NCBI RefSeq assembly: GCF_000714715.1
Contig: NZ_JMFO01000011.1
Span: 1 to 64,000, forward strand
Direction of reading: 5' to 3'
DNA length: 64,000 bases
Origin: Candidatus Magnetobacterium casense
GTDB lineage: Bacteria; Nitrospirota; Thermodesulfovibrionia; Thermodesulfovibrionales; Magnetobacteriaceae
In this document: positions 27,121 through 36,612 of the stretch, in pieces
Numbering within the stretch: the stretch's first letter is position 1
Layout: each line of letters opens with the position of its first letter
The notes under the pieces: generated by a model
The model's input: only the letters and a program-made list of their open reading frames with translations
Databases searched by the model: none
What the model was told of the DNA's origin: nothing
Program-made: the position numbers and the translations under genes

Positions 27121-28116
27121 TCACATCCTGTCTGGTTGATATACGACGATCTTTGAGCCGTCAAAGTCGAAGTTAAACGGTACGTGCAGGAACTTGTCAA
27201 GCGCCCTTTTTATCTTAAAGTGGTCCCTTGGTTCGGCGTAAAACACCATGAAACCTCCCCCTCCTGCCCCCAGGAGCTTACCGCCTATGGCACCGTTTTT
27301 GATGGCCGTATCGTACATTTCGTCTATTTCGGGTTTAGTAATCTTTGTTGACAGTGTCTTTTTCAACTTCCACGTCTCATTTAAGAGTTCCCCAAACTCC
27401 CTGAGGTCCCTGCTTGGGGTAGTAAGTATCTTGTAGGCGTAATCGACCATTTCCTTCATCTGTGCCAGGTTGTCGTAATTCTTGGGGATATTCTTTATCT
27501 TGTCTCCTGCCACCTCGGAGGCATATCTGGAAAGTCCCGTGAAGAATAACAAGAATCGCTCCCTGAAACTATGCAACCTCTCAGGCTTCATTATGACGGG
27601 TTCCACGACGATCTCACCACTCTGCAAGAAGTTGATCACGTTCATCCCCCCGTATGCGGCAAAGGTCTGGTCCTGGGAACCCACGTTTTCCTTGATCAGG
27701 TCTTGCTCTACGTGTATGGCCTCCTTTACCAGCTCATCCCTGGAAGTCACCTGTCCCTCAAGTGCGTACATGGAGTTGAGCAGCCCCACGGTGAAGGACG
27801 AACTCGACCCCATACCACTTCGCGCCGGAATGTCGCCATCGTGATGAATCGACACCCCATAGGCAACATTAAGGTACTTGAGCGTCTCTCTCACGGAGGG
27901 ATGCTGTATGTCGTTGATTTCCTGAACGTTTTCCATCTTCGAATAGACTATCCTGTGCGTGAAGTCAAAAAACGGTGGCAACCTCCTGACGCTTAGGTAG
28001 CAATACTTATCTACGGCAACGCCCAGGACCTTACCCCCGTGTTTCAGATAGTAGTCCGGGTAATCAGTGCCCCCGCCGAAAAACGATATCCTGTGCGGCG
28101 TGCGCGATATTACCAT
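27121..28116 (-). CDS. GHMP-family sugar kinase (heptose-7-phosphate kinase-like)
   Basis: A 331-residue GHMP kinase. The N-terminal block SRTPHRISFFGGGTDYPDYY is the signature of D-glycero-D-manno-heptose 7-phosphate kinases (HddA) and related sugar kinases. The ATP loop is PARSGMGSSSSFTVGLL, and motif 3 is GGKLLGAGGGGFMVFYA. It would phosphorylate the anomeric carbon of a sugar before nucleotide activation. It is encoded 30 bases after the epimerase gene and overlaps the DegT-family gene, which supports a single pathway for a surface glycan. No nucleotidyltransferase or phosphatase gene is in the window, so the exact sugar is open. Confidence 0.88.
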   Translation of the reverse strand: MVISRTPHRISFFGGGTDYPDYYLKHGGKVLGVAVDKYCYLSVRRLPPFFDFTHRIVYSKMENVQEINDIQHPSVRETLKYLNVAYGVSIHHDGDIPARSGMGSSSSFTVGLLNSMYALEGQVTSRDELVKEAIHVEQDLIKENVGSQDQTFAAYGGMNVINFLQSGEIVVEPVIMKPERLHSFRERFLLFFTGLSRYASEVAGDKIKNIPKNYDNLAQMKEMVDYAYKILTTPSRDLREFGELLNETWKLKKTLSTKITKPEIDEMYDTAIKNGAIGGKLLGAGGGGFMVFYAEPRDHFKIKRALDKFLHVPFNFDFDGSKIVVYQPDRM

Positions 28117-28146
28117 AATAACACCCTTTGTCCTCCTTAATTTCTA

Positions 28147-29124
<978 letters not shown>

Positions 29125-29193
29125 TCAGGGGAGTAAATGTCAAGTTATGACTTAACCCCTTCGTTGAGGCGTGTTTCTTTTCCCGGAGTTTTT

Positions 29194-29661
29194 ATGGTAC
29201 AATTAATCATGAAGACATTGATGGTATTTTTCGTATTGATGTTTTGCATGACAATCGGGGTTGAGGCTGCCGATTCGTCATTTACCCAGGCGGACAGGGA
29301 CCGGATGACTCGGCTGGAAGAAGGCTTAAAGGCCACCAATCAGAAGATCGATGACGGTCTCAAGGCCGTCAACCAGAGGATCGACGATGGTCTCAAGGCC
29401 GTCAACCAGAGGATCGATAGCGTCAACCAGAGGATCGACGATCTCAGAGGGTTGATATACGTAATGATCAGCGTAACAGTTAGCGGTATGCTTTTTATTG
29501 TCGGTTTCGCCTTATGGGACAGACGGACAATCCTTGCGCCTTTGACTAGAACCACCAGGGAACTTGAAGCTCATACTGAGAAACTGACACTCGCAATCAA
29601 AGCAAAAGCCGAAAAAGACCCGGAACTGAAAGAGGCATTAAGACACGCAGGGTTGTTGTAA
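29194..29661 (+). CDS. Exported coiled-coil protein with 11-residue repeats and one TM helix
   Basis: About 155 residues. A signal-like segment (MKTLMVFFVLMFCMTIGVEA) starts the protein. Residues about 35-85 form a coiled coil built from near-perfect 11-residue units, N-Q-(K/R)-I-D-D-G-L-K-A-V, encoded by 33-bp DNA repeats. A transmembrane helix (YVMISVTVSGMLFIVGFAL) and a charged C-terminal helix (about 50 residues) follow. Start candidates are ATG 29194 (CGGAG upstream) and ATG 29209. It is divergent from the sugar operon. The layout resembles small membrane-anchored spacers or sensors; I do not recognise a named family. Confidence 0.65.
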   Translation: MVQLIMKTLMVFFVLMFCMTIGVEAADSSFTQADRDRMTRLEEGLKATNQKIDDGLKAVNQRIDDGLKAVNQRIDSVNQRIDDLRGLIYVMISVTVSGMLFIVGFALWDRRTILAPLTRTTRELEAHTEKLTLAIKAKAEKDPELKEALRHAGLL

Positions 29662-29669
29662 CCTCAGTA

Positions 29670-30062
29670 TTATTCTAAGGGGTTGTCTGTCGATAACAGA
29701 ATTACTGTTGCGGCGGCATAGTCGGCACTGTGGGAGATGGAAACCGTGACCTCTTTGATATTGCGTCGTCTAATCAGGGTCTTGATCCAGCCCCTTAATG
29801 TCAGCGTTGGTTTGCCGGAGGGTTGATTGCTAACCTCTATGTCCTGAAAGACGCCCGTTGTTGTAAAGCCAATGCCAATGGCCTTAAGCATGGCCTCTTT
29901 TGCCGCAAACCGCCCGGCAAGTGACACGTAAGGTCTGGCCAACTGCATACAGGCTATGCGTTCCTTTTCGGTAAAAATGTCTGTTACAAGCCGTGTGTTT
30001 CTGTCTGCTACGTCTTTGAACTTAGGGATATAAACGATATCCAGCCCCTGAAACAGACGCAT
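29670..30062 (-). CDS. acpS: Holo-[acyl-carrier-protein] synthase
   Basis: A 130-residue phosphopantetheinyl transferase that charges apo-ACP from CoA. The two metal-binding motifs are visible: GLDIVYIPKFKD near the start and GRFAAKEAMLKAIG in the middle, followed by VSISHSADYAAATVI near the end. It overlaps the stop of the upstream reductase by one base (TGATG), showing translational coupling to a fatty-acid-type reductase. The length is typical. Confidence 0.93.
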   Translation of the reverse strand: MRLFQGLDIVYIPKFKDVADRNTRLVTDIFTEKERIACMQLARPYVSLAGRFAAKEAMLKAIGIGFTTTGVFQDIEVSNQPSGKPTLTLRGWIKTLIRRRNIKEVTVSISHSADYAAATVILLSTDNPLE

Positions 30063-30799
30063 CAGGAGACGCTTAACCCACCGTCAACGGCGATGGCCTG
30101 CCCCGTTATGTAATCCGATGCGTGGGACGATAAAAACAGCACCAAGTCGGCCACATCGCCCGGTGTTCCAAATCTCCCTGCGGGGATGTCCTTGAGCACC
30201 TCCTCACCGGCACGCTTTCTGACCCTCTTGCTCATATCCGTGAGGATCATCCCGGGTAGCACGGCATTTACCTGTATCCCCTTGGGGGCAAGCTCCACGG
30301 CACATGCCCTGGTAAAGGAGATCACCCCGCCCTTGGATGCCGCATAGTTGGACTGCCCGCGCGTACACTTAACGGCTGCAACGGAGGCCAGATTGACGAT
30401 CTTGCCGCAATGATTGACGATCATCAGTTGGGCAGCCATGCGACTGCACAGAAACACGGCCTTGAGATTGACATCCATTACCCCCTGCCAGTGGGACAGC
30501 TCCATTGCCAGCAGGAGTTTGTCGTTGATGACACCGGCGTTGTTTATCAAGATGTCAAGGCGGCCATGTTTTTTTCTCACGTGTTCAAACAGACCCCTGA
30601 CCTCTGACTCCTGTGTGATATCGGCCTTGAATATCTCACTGTTGCCTCCCAGCTCTGGCAACAAGGATACCGCAAGCTCCTCCGAACCTTTATAGACGGC
30701 AATCACCGTCGCCCCAGCCCCGGCAAGTCTGAGCGATATCTCCCTGCCAATCCCCCTGGCACCGCCAGTGACTATGGCAATCCTATCAGTTAAACTCAT
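30062..30799 (-). CDS. fabG: 3-oxoacyl-ACP reductase-like short-chain dehydrogenase
   Basis: A 245-residue classical SDR. NADP motif VTGGARGIGREIS, NNAG motif, catalytic Ser in VNLASVAAV, Tyr-x-x-x-Lys in NYAASKGG, and a C-terminal YITGQAIAVDGG. Length and motifs match FabG, which reduces 3-oxoacyl-ACP in fatty-acid synthesis. A paralogous role for another 3-oxo substrate cannot be excluded, though tight coupling with acpS supports the lipid assignment. Confidence 0.88.
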   Translation of the reverse strand: MSLTDRIAIVTGGARGIGREISLRLAGAGATVIAVYKGSEELAVSLLPELGGNSEIFKADITQESEVRGLFEHVRKKHGRLDILINNAGVINDKLLLAMELSHWQGVMDVNLKAVFLCSRMAAQLMIVNHCGKIVNLASVAAVKCTRGQSNYAASKGGVISFTRACAVELAPKGIQVNAVLPGMILTDMSKRVRKRAGEEVLKDIPAGRFGTPGDVADLVLFLSSHASDYITGQAIAVDGGLSVS

Positions 30800-30850
30800 A
30801 CATAGAAGTCTACTATAATTAATGGCAGGGGGTCAAGAAGTCAGTTTTTT

Positions 30851-32230
30851 TTAAGAGTCTGATTGCTTGGCCAGGAGGGCGTTGACCTTGGCGTCGCTCT
30901 TTCGCAGTTTATCCGAAAGTATGATGGCCAGGTTTCTGTATAGCTTCAGGCAGAGTCTTGGTTCAGAGTTTCTGAGTACCACTTCATTGATGGCTATGAG
31001 TATGCAATCGGTTTCGCATATTGCGGTGGCAAAGCGAGGGGCAGACTCCATGATTGCCATCTCACCAAAGCAGTCGCCCACCTTGAGCCTGTTTAACAGG
31101 GTTGGGTTTTCTTGCGGGGAGAACACCTTTGTGATCCTGATCTGACCCGATATAATGATATACATCGTGTTACCGATGGTGTTTTCCTTAAATATAACCT
31201 CATCGGCCTTAAAGGTGTTTTTTTTGCTTATTTTTATAATTGTGTGGAGTTCTTCCAGTGTAAAGTCCGAAAAAAAGGCGTAACTCTTCTTAAGTGCCAG
31301 CAGGAAATCCTTGTTGGCGTACTCTACGGGGCTGCGGGCACTCTGTGAGCCTTCCTTTTCACTCTTGTTGAGAAAAATGACCAGGGCATCGGCAAACTCA
31401 CTTGCCGATTGGAAACGCTCCTCTTTGTTTTTCTTCATAGCGCCCATGATACAATCGCTGAGGGTTTTGTCTACTTCCGGTAAGATAAAGTGCGGGGCAA
31501 TAGGGTCTTCGGTCTTGATCTTATGAAACAGGGAGGTGATATCGCTTGCCGGAAAGGCCTTTCTGCCCGTTATAAACTCATAGGCCATAGCGCCGAGGGA
31601 AAACACATCCGTAAGCCTGTCCAGGTCCTGTCCACTGATCTGTTCCGGGGACATGTATGAGGGCGTACCGAGTATCTTGTCCTGCGTGGGTCTGGCCATG
31701 GCGTCCTTGGCCGTTGAGAGCATTGCTATACCGAAGTCCATTATCTTTGCCTGGTAATCCTCCAGGAGCATGATGTTGGCAGGCTTGATGTCTCTGTGTA
31801 TGACACCACGCTGATGGGCATAGTGCAAGGCGTTGGCTATGATGGTTAGGATACGTACCTTGTCATCGAGGGTCAACGGGAGCTTATCCGTAATAACGCT
31901 CTTGAGCGATATGCCGCTGACGTGCTCCATGACAAAGTAATGTATGTCATAGTGCTGCCCCGCATCGTAGATCATCGCAATGTTTGGATGTGCCAGCTTG
32001 CCTGCTATCCGAACCTCCTGGTAGAACAACGCCAGAAGCTCCTTTTCCTTAAAAGACGACAGCACCTTCCCCAGCTTGATGGTCTTTATGGCTACCGTGC
32101 GATCAATGATCGTATCATTGCCCTTGTAGACGACACCCATTGCCCCATGACCAAGCTCATGCAGTATCTTATATCGCCCCAGATGGGTCAACCCCATAGT
32201 GGTGTTATACAAGAGGTTAAATCTTTTCAT
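30851..32230 (-). CDS. Ser/Thr protein kinase with C-terminal cyclic-nucleotide-binding domain
   Basis: About 459 residues. A Hanks-type kinase domain lies near the N-terminus: GHGAMGVVYKG loop, Lys in TVAIKTIKLGK, catalytic loop HRDIKPANIMLL, metal motif KIMDFGIAM and activation segment GTPSYMSPEQ, all intact. After a linker, residues about 320-440 form a cNMP-binding beta-roll (FKADEVIFKEN ... GDCFGEMAIMESAPRFATAI), with the phosphate-binding cassette GEMAIMESAPRFA close to consensus. No transmembrane segment separates them. The kinase may be allosterically controlled by cAMP or cGMP, the reverse layout of eukaryotic PKG. ATG 32230 is chosen; a GTG lies two codons upstream. Confidence 0.88.
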   Translation of the reverse strand: MKRFNLLYNTTMGLTHLGRYKILHELGHGAMGVVYKGNDTIIDRTVAIKTIKLGKVLSSFKEKELLALFYQEVRIAGKLAHPNIAMIYDAGQHYDIHYFVMEHVSGISLKSVITDKLPLTLDDKVRILTIIANALHYAHQRGVIHRDIKPANIMLLEDYQAKIMDFGIAMLSTAKDAMARPTQDKILGTPSYMSPEQISGQDLDRLTDVFSLGAMAYEFITGRKAFPASDITSLFHKIKTEDPIAPHFILPEVDKTLSDCIMGAMKKNKEERFQSASEFADALVIFLNKSEKEGSQSARSPVEYANKDFLLALKKSYAFFSDFTLEELHTIIKISKKNTFKADEVIFKENTIGNTMYIIISGQIRITKVFSPQENPTLLNRLKVGDCFGEMAIMESAPRFATAICETDCILIAINEVVLRNSEPRLCLKLYRNLAIILSDKLRKSDAKVNALLAKQSDS

Positions 32231-32486
32231 TGCCACTTACAGTTTATTATAGCATAACAGATATGTTCATTAGGCATTTATGTTGCGCGGGTGGCCACGG
32301 CAGGGCAATCGCAGTCACATTGCCGTTGCATGGTATATAGGCCCCGGTGCTCAGTGGTGACTGTGCTGCCGGCAGGCGCTGACGGATACACATGAAAAAT
32401 TTATGCACTTTTTTTGTTTTAATTTGGCAAAATAAGATATAATAGGACAAAGAAAGTAACGGCAAATTGTAAACAAAGGAGGCTAA

Positions 32487-32930
32487 ATGAAAAGCAACAC
32501 GTCAGGCAAAGGGATAAATATGAATATTATAAAAATTACGGCTATCCTGTTCCTGGGTCTAGTGATAGTGGTGTATTCCATACTACTGTTTACAGGGGGA
32601 TTGGGCAAGGAGGTTGTCACGATAAAAAAAGCCACCGATCCCAAGGAGATAGAGGCAGCCAATAAGGTCATAGAGACGCTGTTGTTGAATAATACCACCG
32701 GTGTCGTCACCGAATACACCGAGGCAGACAACTATCTCAGGATCAAGGTAGCAAGAGACATCTGGAAAAAGAAAAAAGCAAGTGAAAAAAAAGAGTTCCT
32801 GACAACCCTGTCCCACGCACGTTCTACCCTGGGGCTGACTCCAAACCTAAAGATCGTAGACAATAAGTCTACCGCTGAATATGCATCCTTTGAAAACAAC
32901 AGACCAACTCTCAGTGAGACAGATTTTTAG
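32487..32930 (+). CDS. Small membrane-anchored protein of unknown function
   Basis: A 147-residue protein that starts after a strong AAAGGAGG site. Residues about 12-38 (MNIIKITAILFLGLVIVVYS) form one transmembrane helix or uncleaved signal; the remaining ~105 residues are soluble and probably extracytoplasmic, with a helical core (IEAANKVIETLLLNN, VARDIWKKKKA). A possible TATAAT lies about 50 bp upstream. I do not recognise the family and there is no operon context. Confidence 0.6.
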   Translation: MKSNTSGKGINMNIIKITAILFLGLVIVVYSILLFTGGLGKEVVTIKKATDPKEIEAANKVIETLLLNNTTGVVTEYTEADNYLRIKVARDIWKKKKASEKKEFLTTLSHARSTLGLTPNLKIVDNKSTAEYASFENNRPTLSETDF

Positions 32931-33114
32931 TTTACCCCCACTAACCAACACACACACGCAGCCACTGGTATCAGAGCCGACTACCCGGCTGCTTCGATGC
33001 GGTAACTACCCTTGCCCGTGGTCTCATGGTGGGGGGCTGAGATATTCTCCATGACCTACCCCTTGGTTTGGTCGGTAGTGTCCGTTTACTTCGTTGACAA
33101 TATCGTTATTTAAA

Positions 33115-33423
33115 CTATACGTTCTTTTTAAGCAAGGAATCAACGCCGTCTTTTAAGATGCCAAACACCGTGTTTGTGCTGCTGAGGGTTGATTTCGTCT
33201 TTGCCAGTATCTTCGTGCTATTTTCAATCAACCTGACAGTGGCATGGTCCAGTTGATCGTTGAAGCTCTCTTTTAACACCTCTGCTGTTCCTTTGAGTTT
33301 TTTGCTTAAGCCCTTTACAGCTTCCTTTGGGGCCGTTATAACTGTTATGCCTGCTCCGAGAAAGCTGCCAACAAACACCGACGTGAAAACTATCATTCCC
33401 GATATCTTCTGCTTTGGGTTCAT
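33115..33423 (-). CDS. YtxH-like small membrane protein
   Basis: A 102-residue protein with an N-terminal membrane helix (MIVFTSVFVGSFLGAGITV) followed by an APKEAVKG turn and an amphipathic helical tail. This is the layout of YtxH/general-stress-type proteins (hydrophobic Gly-rich helix, 'TAPxSG/K', then coiled coil). Role unknown, often stress-induced in other bacteria. It is alone, with about 150 bp non-coding DNA on each side. Confidence 0.6.
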   Translation of the reverse strand: MNPKQKISGMIVFTSVFVGSFLGAGITVITAPKEAVKGLSKKLKGTAEVLKESFNDQLDHATVRLIENSTKILAKTKSTLSSTNTVFGILKDGVDSLLKKNV

Positions 33424-33579
33424 ATTCTCCTATAGTGTAACGTTTCCTAAAATTATACAGCTCACTGATTACTATCTTAACAAGTTTATATATTTTTGTC
33501 AAACTCCCCAATTGCATTTAACCCAATCGAAACGTGCTGTATTGCACACGAGCGAAAAATAGATTTGCCCGCCCTGCCC

Positions 33580-34281
33580 TTATCCGAGATATGCCTCTGC
33601 GACCCTTGGGTTGTGCAGGAGGTCTTGAGCCGGAGCGGCAAGGGCTATGCGGCCAAGATCGAGTACCCATCCGTAATTGGCCAGCTTCAGGGCAGCCCTG
33701 GCGTTTTGTTCCACCAACAGAACGGTTATGTTGTCACTGGCAATGCCCCTGATTATATCAAAGATGGTCTGCACCATCAGTGGAGCCAACCCAAGACTGG
33801 GTTCGTCGAGCAACAGGAGCCTGGGACGTGCCATCAGCGCCCGACCAACTGCCAACATCTGCTGTTGTCCGCCGGAGAGCGTTCCACCCTCCTGATCAAG
33901 ACGCGTTGCAAGCACCGGGAAGTAGTCAAACACCCGCTGCATGTCCTGCCTGATGCCTGCCCTGTCCCTCCTGATGCAGGCACCCAGGAGCAGGTTTTCA
34001 CGCACCGTCATACGGGGGAATATCCGCCGCCCCTCTGGAACCTGGCAGATACCCATGCGCACTATCTGCTCCGGGGACGCCCCGTGTATGGACACTCCTT
34101 CAAGCTCGATCTCCCCCTGTGTTGGATGCAGAAGACCGGAGATGGTGCAGAGCAGCGTGGACTTGCCCGCTCCATTGGCCCCAATCAGACAGCCAATCTG
34201 ACCGCTCCTAAGCTCAAAGCCGACCCCCTTGATGGCATGTATGCTGCCGTAGTAACAGTGGACGTCGTTGAGCTTAAGCAT
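33580..34281 (-). CDS. livF: Branched-chain amino acid ABC transporter ATP-binding protein LivF
   Basis: A 233-residue ABC ATPase. Walker A is GANGAGKST, the signature LSGGQQQMLAVGRAL, Walker B RLLLLDEPSLGLAPL, and the H-loop sits in NITVLLVEQNA. The N-terminal DVHCYYGSIHAIKGV block and EAYLG end are typical of LivF. The start at 34281 (MLKLNDVHCYYG) overlaps the livG stop by 8 bases. Permease genes livH and livM and a periplasmic binding protein are not in the window. Confidence 0.93.
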   Translation of the reverse strand: MLKLNDVHCYYGSIHAIKGVGFELRSGQIGCLIGANGAGKSTLLCTISGLLHPTQGEIELEGVSIHGASPEQIVRMGICQVPEGRRIFPRMTVRENLLLGACIRRDRAGIRQDMQRVFDYFPVLATRLDQEGGTLSGGQQQMLAVGRALMARPRLLLLDEPSLGLAPLMVQTIFDIIRGIASDNITVLLVEQNARAALKLANYGWVLDLGRIALAAPAQDLLHNPRVAEAYLG

Positions 34282-35473
34282 GGTCGCTATCCACGCCAAG
34301 GTAGGCCTCGATGACCTCACGGTTGGTACGTATTTCCTGCGGGGTGCCATCGGCTATCTTTTTGCCGTGGTCGAGGACTATTATCCTGTGGCAAGCCTGC
34401 ATTATCAACCGCATGTCGTGCTCTATGATGATGATTGTTATCCCCCTGCGGTTTATCTCTTGTATGAGTTCAACGACTCTGGCGGTCTCAAGGGGATTCA
34501 TTCCGGCGGCAGGCTCATCCAGGAGCAGGAGGGATGGCCCCGTTGCCAGTGCCCGTGCAATCTCAAGACGCCTCTGGTCGCCGTAGGGGAGGTTGGCCGC
34601 CCTGAGGTCACCCCTGTCGTGCAGGCCGACAAATTCAAGCAATTCCTCCGCAGACCGATGAATCTCCAGCTCTTCGGCCTGTTGAGAGGCACTGCGCAGT
34701 ATCGAGGCCAGGACTCCACAGCGGCCATGCCGGTGCCGGGCTGTCCTAACGTTGTCGCAGACGGTCATATCCTTGAACAGCCTGATATTTTGAAAGGTGC
34801 GCGCTATTCCTGATGCGTTTACCCTGTTAGGTCTGATGAAGGTACCAAAGGCGGCAAGTACACCACTGCCACTGAGACCAACGATGACAAAAGGACTGTA
34901 TACTATAAATATCAATGCCGTTACAATGACAACAGGTTTCAGGGGCAACAGTTGTACGGCCTCCGGGCCAACCGAAAAGAACCTGTAATGGCCGTATAGC
35001 TCAAGCCTGAAGAGCCACACCACCGCCGTAATGAGGTCAGACAGCGCAAAGACAATGGCCACTGCCCTGCTCCAACCTGCAAATGAGCCAAGTCTCCGGG
35101 CGCTGAACACCCTGAGTATCGTGACCACCATTAACGCCATAAATGTCTCTAGTTCAAACACCACCCCCGGTAGCGTTACCGCCGAAAACACCATCCCCCA
35201 CAATAGGGTTGCAACAAGCATCACATAGCTGAACCTGACAACAGACACCGTAACTGCACCGTCCACCTCGGGGACTATGTCAACCCCCTTAAACCGTATA
35301 AAGCCACCAGAAGGACTCACAATACCCGAAAGACAATTGACAAGCGTGGTCTTGCCGGCCCCATTAGGACCAATAAGGCCAACCACCTCGCCCTCATCGA
35401 TAACAATGTCAACATCGCTTAAGGCACTCAGACCTCCATACGACTTACTCAGCCCTCTGGCTTCTATAAGCAT
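34274..35473 (-). CDS. livG: LivG-type ABC ATPase with a ~145-residue membrane insertion
   Basis: 399 residues against about 255 for ordinary LivG. Residues 1-66 are normal (Walker A GPNGAGKTTLVNCLSG at about 35). Residues from about 216 are normal again (GIARTFQNIRLF Q-loop, LPYGDQRRLEIARAL signature, LLLLDEPAAGMNP Walker B, EHDMRLIM H-loop, EAYLGV end). Between them lie about 145 residues with four to five hydrophobic segments, e.g. YVMLVATLLWGMVFSAV and VVIVTALIFIVYSPFVIVGL. The frame is unbroken and every ATPase motif is intact, so it is an in-frame insertion between Walker A and the Q-loop. The ATG at 35473 is chosen (MLIEARGLSKSYGG). The gene precedes livF. Confidence 0.85.
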   Translation of the reverse strand: MLIEARGLSKSYGGLSALSDVDIVIDEGEVVGLIGPNGAGKTTLVNCLSGIVSPSGGFIRFKGVDIVPEVDGAVTVSVVRFSYVMLVATLLWGMVFSAVTLPGVVFELETFMALMVVTILRVFSARRLGSFAGWSRAVAIVFALSDLITAVVWLFRLELYGHYRFFSVGPEAVQLLPLKPVVIVTALIFIVYSPFVIVGLSGSGVLAAFGTFIRPNRVNASGIARTFQNIRLFKDMTVCDNVRTARHRHGRCGVLASILRSASQQAEELEIHRSAEELLEFVGLHDRGDLRAANLPYGDQRRLEIARALATGPSLLLLDEPAAGMNPLETARVVELIQEINRRGITIIIIEHDMRLIMQACHRIIVLDHGKKIADGTPQEIRTNREVIEAYLGVDSDHA

Positions 35474-35622
35474 CTGTTTCTCTAAGTAATTAACTATGGG
35501 CAGAGGCTTGTCATGCACTGAACAAGGAAAAGGGTACTTACCCCCTTCCTTGCAGTGGTTCTATAGAGCAGACAGTGCATGTGTATACAAAATTTCTTAT
35601 TGTATACTGAACTAGACCGCCT

Positions 35623-36099
35623 CTATCTTTCTACCGGGTTGCCTGCTTTTATCCAGTCAGCCATTTTCATGGTTACGGCTGTTACATCGGTAAATCCTAC
35701 GTCCTGGAGGGCCTTTGCGGTTAACACTGCCCTGCCGCCAAGTGCGCAGTAGGTGTAGATTTTTAGAGAGGTATTGGTCTTGTCGGGGAAACCCGCCACT
35801 GCCTTCCATATCTTGAACTCAGCCAGACCTCTTGGGATGTTTGTGGCTCCAGGGATAAATCCGGACTTATATTCCTCCGGCTCTCTGACGTCAATGATGA
35901 TCGCATCACCCTTGTTTTCAACCACCTTCTTAAATGCCTCCATATCGACGGTCTTAACTGAGGATTTGGTCTTACCGATAACCTCATCAACTGAGGCCGG
36001 CCACCCCTTGGCGGGCTTTGCATCCTCTGCAAAGACCTGACCTGAAAGGCCAAGCATAAAGATACTCATCAACGCTACCACGAATAACTTAACTCTCAT
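35623..36099 (-). CDS. Exported rhodanese-domain protein
   Basis: A 158-residue protein: signal peptide MRVKLFVVALMSIFMLGLSG ending near VFAED, then one rhodanese domain (about 50-155) with DVREPEEYKSGFIPGATNIP and the active-site loop YTYCALGGRAV, whose Cys is the sulfur carrier. It would handle persulfide or related sulfur in the periplasm; donor and acceptor are unknown. Monocistronic, with the ATG at 36099 behind GAGGAAGAAAC. Confidence 0.88.
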   Translation of the reverse strand: MRVKLFVVALMSIFMLGLSGQVFAEDAKPAKGWPASVDEVIGKTKSSVKTVDMEAFKKVVENKGDAIIIDVREPEEYKSGFIPGATNIPRGLAEFKIWKAVAGFPDKTNTSLKIYTYCALGGRAVLTAKALQDVGFTDVTAVTMKMADWIKAGNPVER

Positions 36100-36175
36100 G
36101 TTTCTTCCTCCGTACTGCTTTTTTATATTACCTCAAAAAAAGGCGGCCTTTAAAACCCCATGGTATAATTAAAGT

Positions 36176-36451
36176 CTACTCGTTTATTTCAAACAAATCC
36201 AGTGTGTCGGACAACATCAGGACGTCTTTCATCACCCTGCTTGGCTTTCGGATGATCACCTTTGGGAGGTTGTTGTCGTTGACAAACTTAGAGATGGCCA
36301 ACAGGCAATCCAGCCCCTCCGGTTCAATGACCCTGACCTCCGAGGCATCTATGAGGACGGCGCTGCGGTGCTTTATTTTCTCCCTGACGATGTCATAAGC
36401 CGCCTCGGCTGCTTCTATGTCCAATGTTGATGGCAATGCTATCTTTAACAT
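36176..36451 (-). CDS. STAS-domain protein
   Basis: 91 residues, essentially one STAS domain (LKIALPSTLDIEAAEAAY ... AVLIDASEVRVIEPEGLDCLLAIS). The strand-loop containing DASEVRVIEPEGL is at the position of the phosphorylated Ser/Thr loop of anti-anti-sigma factors; here no obvious Ser occupies it, so phospho-regulation is doubtful. It stands alone, away from the STAS-GHKL gene at 24.6 kb and the Sia cluster at 62 kb. Confidence 0.7.
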   Translation of the reverse strand: MLKIALPSTLDIEAAEAAYDIVREKIKHRSAVLIDASEVRVIEPEGLDCLLAISKFVNDNNLPKVIIRKPSRVMKDVLMLSDTLDLFEINE

Positions 36452-36612
36452 TTGAGATTTCGCACAATACTCCCACGAGCTCTATAGTAATGACATCAGG
36501 TATTTTTTGTCAATATTATTTTTGCTTTGAATTATATTGTCAGTTGTTGTTATAATTAGGTTTGGAATTATTTTAACGTGAAAGGTTATAAACGGGTATA
36601 GAATAGCATAAA

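Noticed and set aside
33496-34314. 272-codon plus-strand frame opposite livF
   Set aside because: livF on the minus strand has all ABC motifs; the plus-strand product matches nothing I know and lacks a ribosome site.
34274-35473. Explanation of the LivG insertion as a frameshift artefact
   Set aside because: The frame is continuous, hydrophobic segments are protein-like, and the ATPase motifs resume in the same frame. A misassembly cannot be excluded without reads.
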